Assembly: GCA_005880345.1 (NCBI GenBank)
Contig: VBGE01000053.1
Coordinates: forward strand, 1-8,820
Source of the DNA: Chloroflexota bacterium
GTDB taxonomy: Bacteria; Chloroflexota; Dormibacteria; Dormibacterales; Dormibacteraceae
Direction: 5' to 3'
DNA: 8,820 nucleotides
Part shown: positions 5,901-8,820 of the stretch, piece after piece
Layout: the number at the start of each line of letters is the position of its first letter
Numbering within the stretch: position 1 is the stretch's first letter
Translations under genes and position numbers: made by a program
The notes under the pieces: generated by a model
Told to the model about the DNA's origin: nothing
What the model saw: the letters and a program-made list of their open reading frames with translations, nothing else
The model's database searches: none

Positions 5901-7018
5901 GCCAGCTTGCCCGCTCGGTAGAAGGCGACGATCATCCCTGTCGCCACCGCGGCGAGGACGACCGGCGTCCAGCGAACGCCGTATCCCGCGATCACCAGCC
6001 CGATTGCGCCCGGCCCGACGATGCCGCCGATGGCCGCTGCCGGGAACAGCCACGAGCTGGAACGCGCGTCGCCCGGCCTGAGCCTGGCGAGCCACACGAT
6101 TCCGGTGGGAAAGATGGGCGCGATCGCGAAGCCCGCGACCACGTAGGCCCACGGCGCAATGAGCCCGATCGACGCCGCCAGCAGCGCGACCGACGCGACG
6201 GCCGAGCCGGTCAGGATGATGACCTCCTCGGGGATCCGCGCGGGCGCCAGCGTCATCAGCAACCTCCCAGTCATCAGCGCAAGGAAGAACCCGGACGTGA
6301 ACGCCGCCGCGGCGCGCGAGCCGACTCCCACCGATTCGAGGTGTGACGTCATCCACCCGCCCGTCCCGTTCTCGATCCCCACATAAAGGACGAAGGCGAT
6401 GACGAACACGGCGACCAGCAGCTCGGGCCGGCCCGGCCGCCCCGCGGCGACGGGAAGGCGGCCGGCGATGCCGGCTGCGCCTGGGATCAGGGCGAAGGCG
6501 AGCACCGCCGCCCCGAGATACAGAAGCGTGAAGTGGTCGGCGGCCAGGGCCGCCACCAGGACCGGACCCGCGACGGCGCCCGCGGAGTAGACGCCGTTCA
6601 GCCCGCTCAGCAGCGCGGCCCGCCTCGCGCCCGAGCTGTAGGCGACGAGCTGGTTGAGCCCGAGGACGAGTGCGCCGAAGCCCATGCCCACCACGACCAC
6701 GCCGGCGAGGAAGGCGGGCCACGCCGAGGCCAGCGCGATGACCACGCATCCGGCGCCTGAGACCGCATTGGCGGCCATCACGAGCACGCGACCCGTCACC
6801 CTCTCCGTCGCGCGCATCGCGGCGAACACGCCGACCAGAGCGCCGGCGAAATAGACGCTGATGGTCGCGCCCGCAACCGGAAGGCTGACCCCGAAGCGTC
6901 GCGTCAGGTGCTCCAGCAGCGGGCCGAAACCGCCGACCACCATGCCCAGCAGGAGGAACGTGAAGGCGATCGTGAGGATCCCCGTGCGGGACAGCACGAT
7001 GCGCTGGGCGGGGAGCAA
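5897..7018 (-). CDS. MFS transporter, fucose-permease (FHS)-like
   Basis: 373 residues with about twelve hydrophobic segments, somewhat short for a major facilitator permease. The first membrane segment contains GMVVGGFGPLL (25-35). After the central loop (about 190-198) comes YVGIENGTGGWMTSHL (212-227), which resembles the acidic/GGW segment of fucose:H+ symporter-type carriers, where the buried acidic residue takes part in proton coupling. It probably sits in the inner membrane and imports a sugar or glycoside with protons. Export is possible but less likely beside intracellular glycosidases and sugar dehydrogenases. The TTG at 7018 is the first start after an in-frame TAG and has a close GAGG (four bases, shorter than ideal). 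It is convergent with the isomerase gene, both stops lying in CTAG (5897-5900), and divergent from the GH1 gene with 26 bases between starts. Confidence 0.88.
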   Translation of the reverse strand: MLPAQRIVLSRTGILTIAFTFLLLGMVVGGFGPLLEHLTRRFGVSLPVAGATISVYFAGALVGVFAAMRATERVTGRVLVMAANAVSGAGCVVIALASAWPAFLAGVVVVGMGFGALVLGLNQLVAYSSGARRAALLSGLNGVYSAGAVAGPVLVAALAADHFTLLYLGAAVLAFALIPGAAGIAGRLPVAAGRPGRPELLVAVFVIAFVLYVGIENGTGGWMTSHLESVGVGSRAAAAFTSGFFLALMTGRLLMTLAPARIPEEVIILTGSAVASVALLAASIGLIAPWAYVVAGFAIAPIFPTGIVWLARLRPGDARSSSWLFPAAAIGGIVGPGAIGLVIAGYGVRWTPVVLAAVATGMIVAFYRAGKLA

Positions 7019-7044
7019 GACGCCTCGGAAGATACGGCACTAAC
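7019..7044. other. 26-base divergent intergenic region between the MFS and GH1 genes
   Basis: Too short for two complete promoters with leaders. On the minus strand TATCTT (7029-7034) is a four-of-six -10 match that would give an almost leaderless permease mRNA, but no -35 accompanies it. No ribosome site is visible before the GH1 ATG. No LacI-type box like that at 259-285 is present. Confidence 0.35.
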
Positions 7045-8292
7045 ATGCCCGGGATGGACGACACGCTGCGCTTCCCCGACGCCTTCCTGATCGGCGCTTC
7101 GATCTCCGCCTACCAGACCGAGGGCGGCAACACCAACACGGATTGGTGGTGGTGGGAGCACATCGCCTCCACGCCATGCAGCGAGCCCTCGGGTGACGCG
7201 TGCGACTTCTATCACCGATTCCGCGAGGACATCTCGATGCTGGCCCACTTCGGGCTCAACGCTTTTCGTTTCGGCATCGAATGGGCCCGCATCGAACCGG
7301 CTGAAGGCGAGTTCTCAAGGGCCGAGCTGGCGCACTACCGGCGCATCCTCGACGCATGTCACGAGCACGGCGTGACGCCGATGGTCACCTTCCATCACTT
7401 CACGCTGCCCAGGTGGCTGCACGAGCAGGGCGGCCTCACGGCGGATCGATTCCCCGCGCTCTTCGAGCGGTACTGCGACCGCGCCGCGCAGGCGCTGGGC
7501 GACCGGATCGGCTACGCGTGCACGATCAACGAGCCGCAGGGCCTGGGCTCGAGCGGCTGGTTGCTCGGCGTCAACCCGCCCGGCCACACCGACGACCGCG
7601 AAGGCGCGCAGCGCGCAGTCGACAACCTGCTCGAAGCGCACCGCCTCGGCGCGGCGGCCATTCGCGCGCGCGCCGGTGTGCCGACCGGGGTGACGCTTGC
7701 GCTGCCCGACCTGCAATACGAGGACGGGGCGCAGCCAGGCAACAGCTCGCTGGAGCTCGAATCGAAGGTCAGCGACTGGTTTCTCGAGCTGGCGCGCCGC
7801 GACGACTTCGTCGGGGTGCAGAGCTACACGCGGTTTCGCTACGGACCCGAAGGCCCGCGCAGTCCGGGCCACGACTGGAGCGACACGACGCTCGAGGTGG
7901 AAGAGACCGACCACACGACGCAGATGGGCTACGAGTTCTACCCGAAGGCCATCGGCGGCGCCATCCGGCGCGCTCATCGAGCATGCCCGGGCGTGCCCAT
8001 CCTCGTCACCGAGAACGGCATCGCCACCTCCAACGACGAGAAGCGAATCGCCTACATCGACGCGGCGATGCGAGAGGTCCTCGCCTGTCTGGGCGCCGGC
8101 ATCGATGTGCGCAGCTACATGTACTGGTCGCTGCTCGACAACTTCGAATGGGCGATGGGCTACGCGCCGACGTTCGGCCTGGCCGCGGTCGACCGCCAGA
8201 CGTTCTCGCGCCACCCGCGCCCGAGCATGTCGTGGCTTGGCTCCGTGGCACGAGGTCGCGAATTGCCTAACCGTGTGATGATGCCCATGTGA
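7045..8292 (+). CDS. Glycoside hydrolase family 1 beta-glycosidase (beta-glucosidase-like)
   Basis: 415 residues, slightly shorter than the usual 440-480. The family landmarks are in order: FPDAFLIGAS (10-19), Gln24 and Glu26 in YQTEGG, HHFTLPRW (117-124), acid/base Glu163 in TINEP, nucleophile Glu323 in VTENG, and YWSLLDNFEWAMGY (360-373) with the Glu-Trp pair that holds the sugar's 4- and 6-hydroxyls. It should hydrolyse beta-glucosides or related beta-glycosides with retention. The usual NYY after strand six is replaced by QSY (259-261), a variant I associate with actinobacterial-type GH1 enzymes. No signal peptide, so cytoplasmic. The start may be ATG 7045 or ATG 7054; neither has a ribosome site. 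Residues after about 400 are a short unconserved tail. The stop overlaps the start of the GAF-domain gene. Confidence 0.93.
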   Translation: MPGMDDTLRFPDAFLIGASISAYQTEGGNTNTDWWWWEHIASTPCSEPSGDACDFYHRFREDISMLAHFGLNAFRFGIEWARIEPAEGEFSRAELAHYRRILDACHEHGVTPMVTFHHFTLPRWLHEQGGLTADRFPALFERYCDRAAQALGDRIGYACTINEPQGLGSSGWLLGVNPPGHTDDREGAQRAVDNLLEAHRLGAAAIRARAGVPTGVTLALPDLQYEDGAQPGNSSLELESKVSDWFLELARRDDFVGVQSYTRFRYGPEGPRSPGHDWSDTTLEVEETDHTTQMGYEFYPKAIGGAIRRAHRACPGVPILVTENGIATSNDEKRIAYIDAAMREVLACLGAGIDVRSYMYWSLLDNFEWAMGYAPTFGLAAVDRQTFSRHPRPSMSWLGSVARGRELPNRVMMPM

Positions 8293-8820
8293 TCCGGCCT
8301 CCGGTCGAAGCGAACTCAGGCCTCGCCGCGGTCCTGCGCGGCGTGGTCGCGGACTTCCAGCAGACCACCGGAGCCGACATCGTCTCGATCGTCCTTTACG
8401 AAGAGTCGACGCACATCTACTACGCGCCCTTCGCCGCCGGCCAGCCGCAGGAGGGACTGCTCGACTCGCTGACCGACATGCACGAGCAGCTCACGCGCTA
8501 CCTGGCCGACGAGCGCCAGGGCAAGATCCAGGACGAGCTCGGCGTGCACCAGTACGGGTCGACGGTCTGGCTGACGGTCACCCGACAGCGCCTGGTGGCT
8601 CGCAACGCTCCGGCCGAGATCGACTCCACCTTCATCCGCCGCTATCAGGTCCAGTCCACCATCGGCCTCCCGCTGCTGGCGGGCGACCGGCTGCTCGGCC
8701 TGGTTTACCTCAACTACCGCTCGCGAGAGAAGGCGCCCGACGACAACAGGTTGAAGGAGCTGGAGGGCCGGGCTTCGACCGCTGCGGCCCTGGTCCAGAA
8801 CGCCCTCGAAGCAGCCGAGC
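8289..8820 (+). CDS. GAF-domain protein, N-terminal part (cut by the window edge)
   Basis: 177 codons are visible and the frame stays open to base 8820. Residues about 10-172 look like one GAF domain: an N-terminal helix, a first beta-hairpin (GADIVSIVLYEE, 28-39), a long variable middle, then STIGLPLLAGDRLLGLVYLNYRS (123-145), typical of the last strands, and a closing helix that probably leads into the next domain. GAF domains bind small ligands or mediate dimerisation in histidine kinases, cyclases, phosphatases and regulators; the output domain lies off the window, so the role is unknown. The GTG at 8289 overlaps the GH1 stop (GTGA); an in-frame TAA at 8268 excludes earlier starts. No ribosome site, so coupling to GH1 translation is likely. 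It may sense something linked to glycoside use, or simply be a neighbour. Confidence 0.78.
   Translation, partial: MIRPPVEANSGLAAVLRGVVADFQQTTGADIVSIVLYEESTHIYYAPFAAGQPQEGLLDSLTDMHEQLTRYLADERQGKIQDELGVHQYGSTVWLTVTRQRLVARNAPAEIDSTFIRRYQVQSTIGLPLLAGDRLLGLVYLNYRSREKAPDDNRLKELEGRASTAAALVQNALEAAE

Noticed and set aside
5625..7064. Minus-strand open frame of 479 codons overlapping the permease and the isomerase end
   Set aside because: The product is arginine- and glycine-rich low-complexity sequence without membrane segments. The permease frame within the same interval is clearly the coding one.
7315..8214. Minus-strand open frame of 299 codons opposite GH1
   Set aside because: Shadow of the GH1 gene; no motif and no ribosome site.

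Overview
The window is a dense, very GC-rich stretch of bacterial chromosome carrying an accessory carbohydrate-use locus. Third codon positions are strongly G/C, TTG and GTG starts are common, and Shine-Dalgarno sites are sparse. The LacI-type DNA-binding domain and the short GH1 enzyme look like those of soil Actinomycetota, Chloroflexota or Dormibacterota. No marker gene fixes the phylum, so this is an inference from style only. I see no tRNA, rRNA, insertion sequence, CRISPR array or clear intrinsic terminator.

Layout, left to right. (1) At 1-196, minus strand, is the DNA-binding half of a LacI-family regulator, cut by the window edge. (2) At 197-407 is the only sizeable gene-free stretch. 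It holds a good sigma70-type promoter for the regulator, a 27-bp LacI-type palindrome just downstream of it, a leader hairpin and a 7-bp inverted repeat at the -35. (3) At 408-2048, minus strand, is a compact GH2 glycosidase. (4) At 2079-5900, plus strand, is a four-gene operon with touching or overlapping ends: Gfo/Idh/MocA oxidoreductase, ThuA-domain protein, second Gfo/Idh/MocA oxidoreductase, and sugar phosphate isomerase/epimerase-type TIM barrel. (5) At 5897-7018, minus strand, is an MFS permease of the fucose-permease type, whose stop codon overlaps the isomerase stop. (6) At 7045-8292, plus strand, is a GH1 beta-glycosidase. (7) From 8289 to the right edge is the N-terminal part of a GAF-domain protein, overlapping the GH1 stop by four bases.

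How the genes may work together (inference): no enzyme shows a signal peptide, so intact glycosides are probably imported by the permease and processed in the cytoplasm. The pair of NAD(P)-type sugar dehydrogenases, ThuA and the isomerase-fold protein are the kinds of parts known from 3-keto-sugar chemistry (ThuA/ThuB on disaccharides; Gfo/Idh/MocA plus isomerase-fold lyases on C-glycosides). GH1 and GH2 supply conventional hydrolysis. The most interesting hypothesis is therefore a combined oxidative and hydrolytic glycoside pathway. The most solid structural observation is the promoter-operator in front of the LacI gene.
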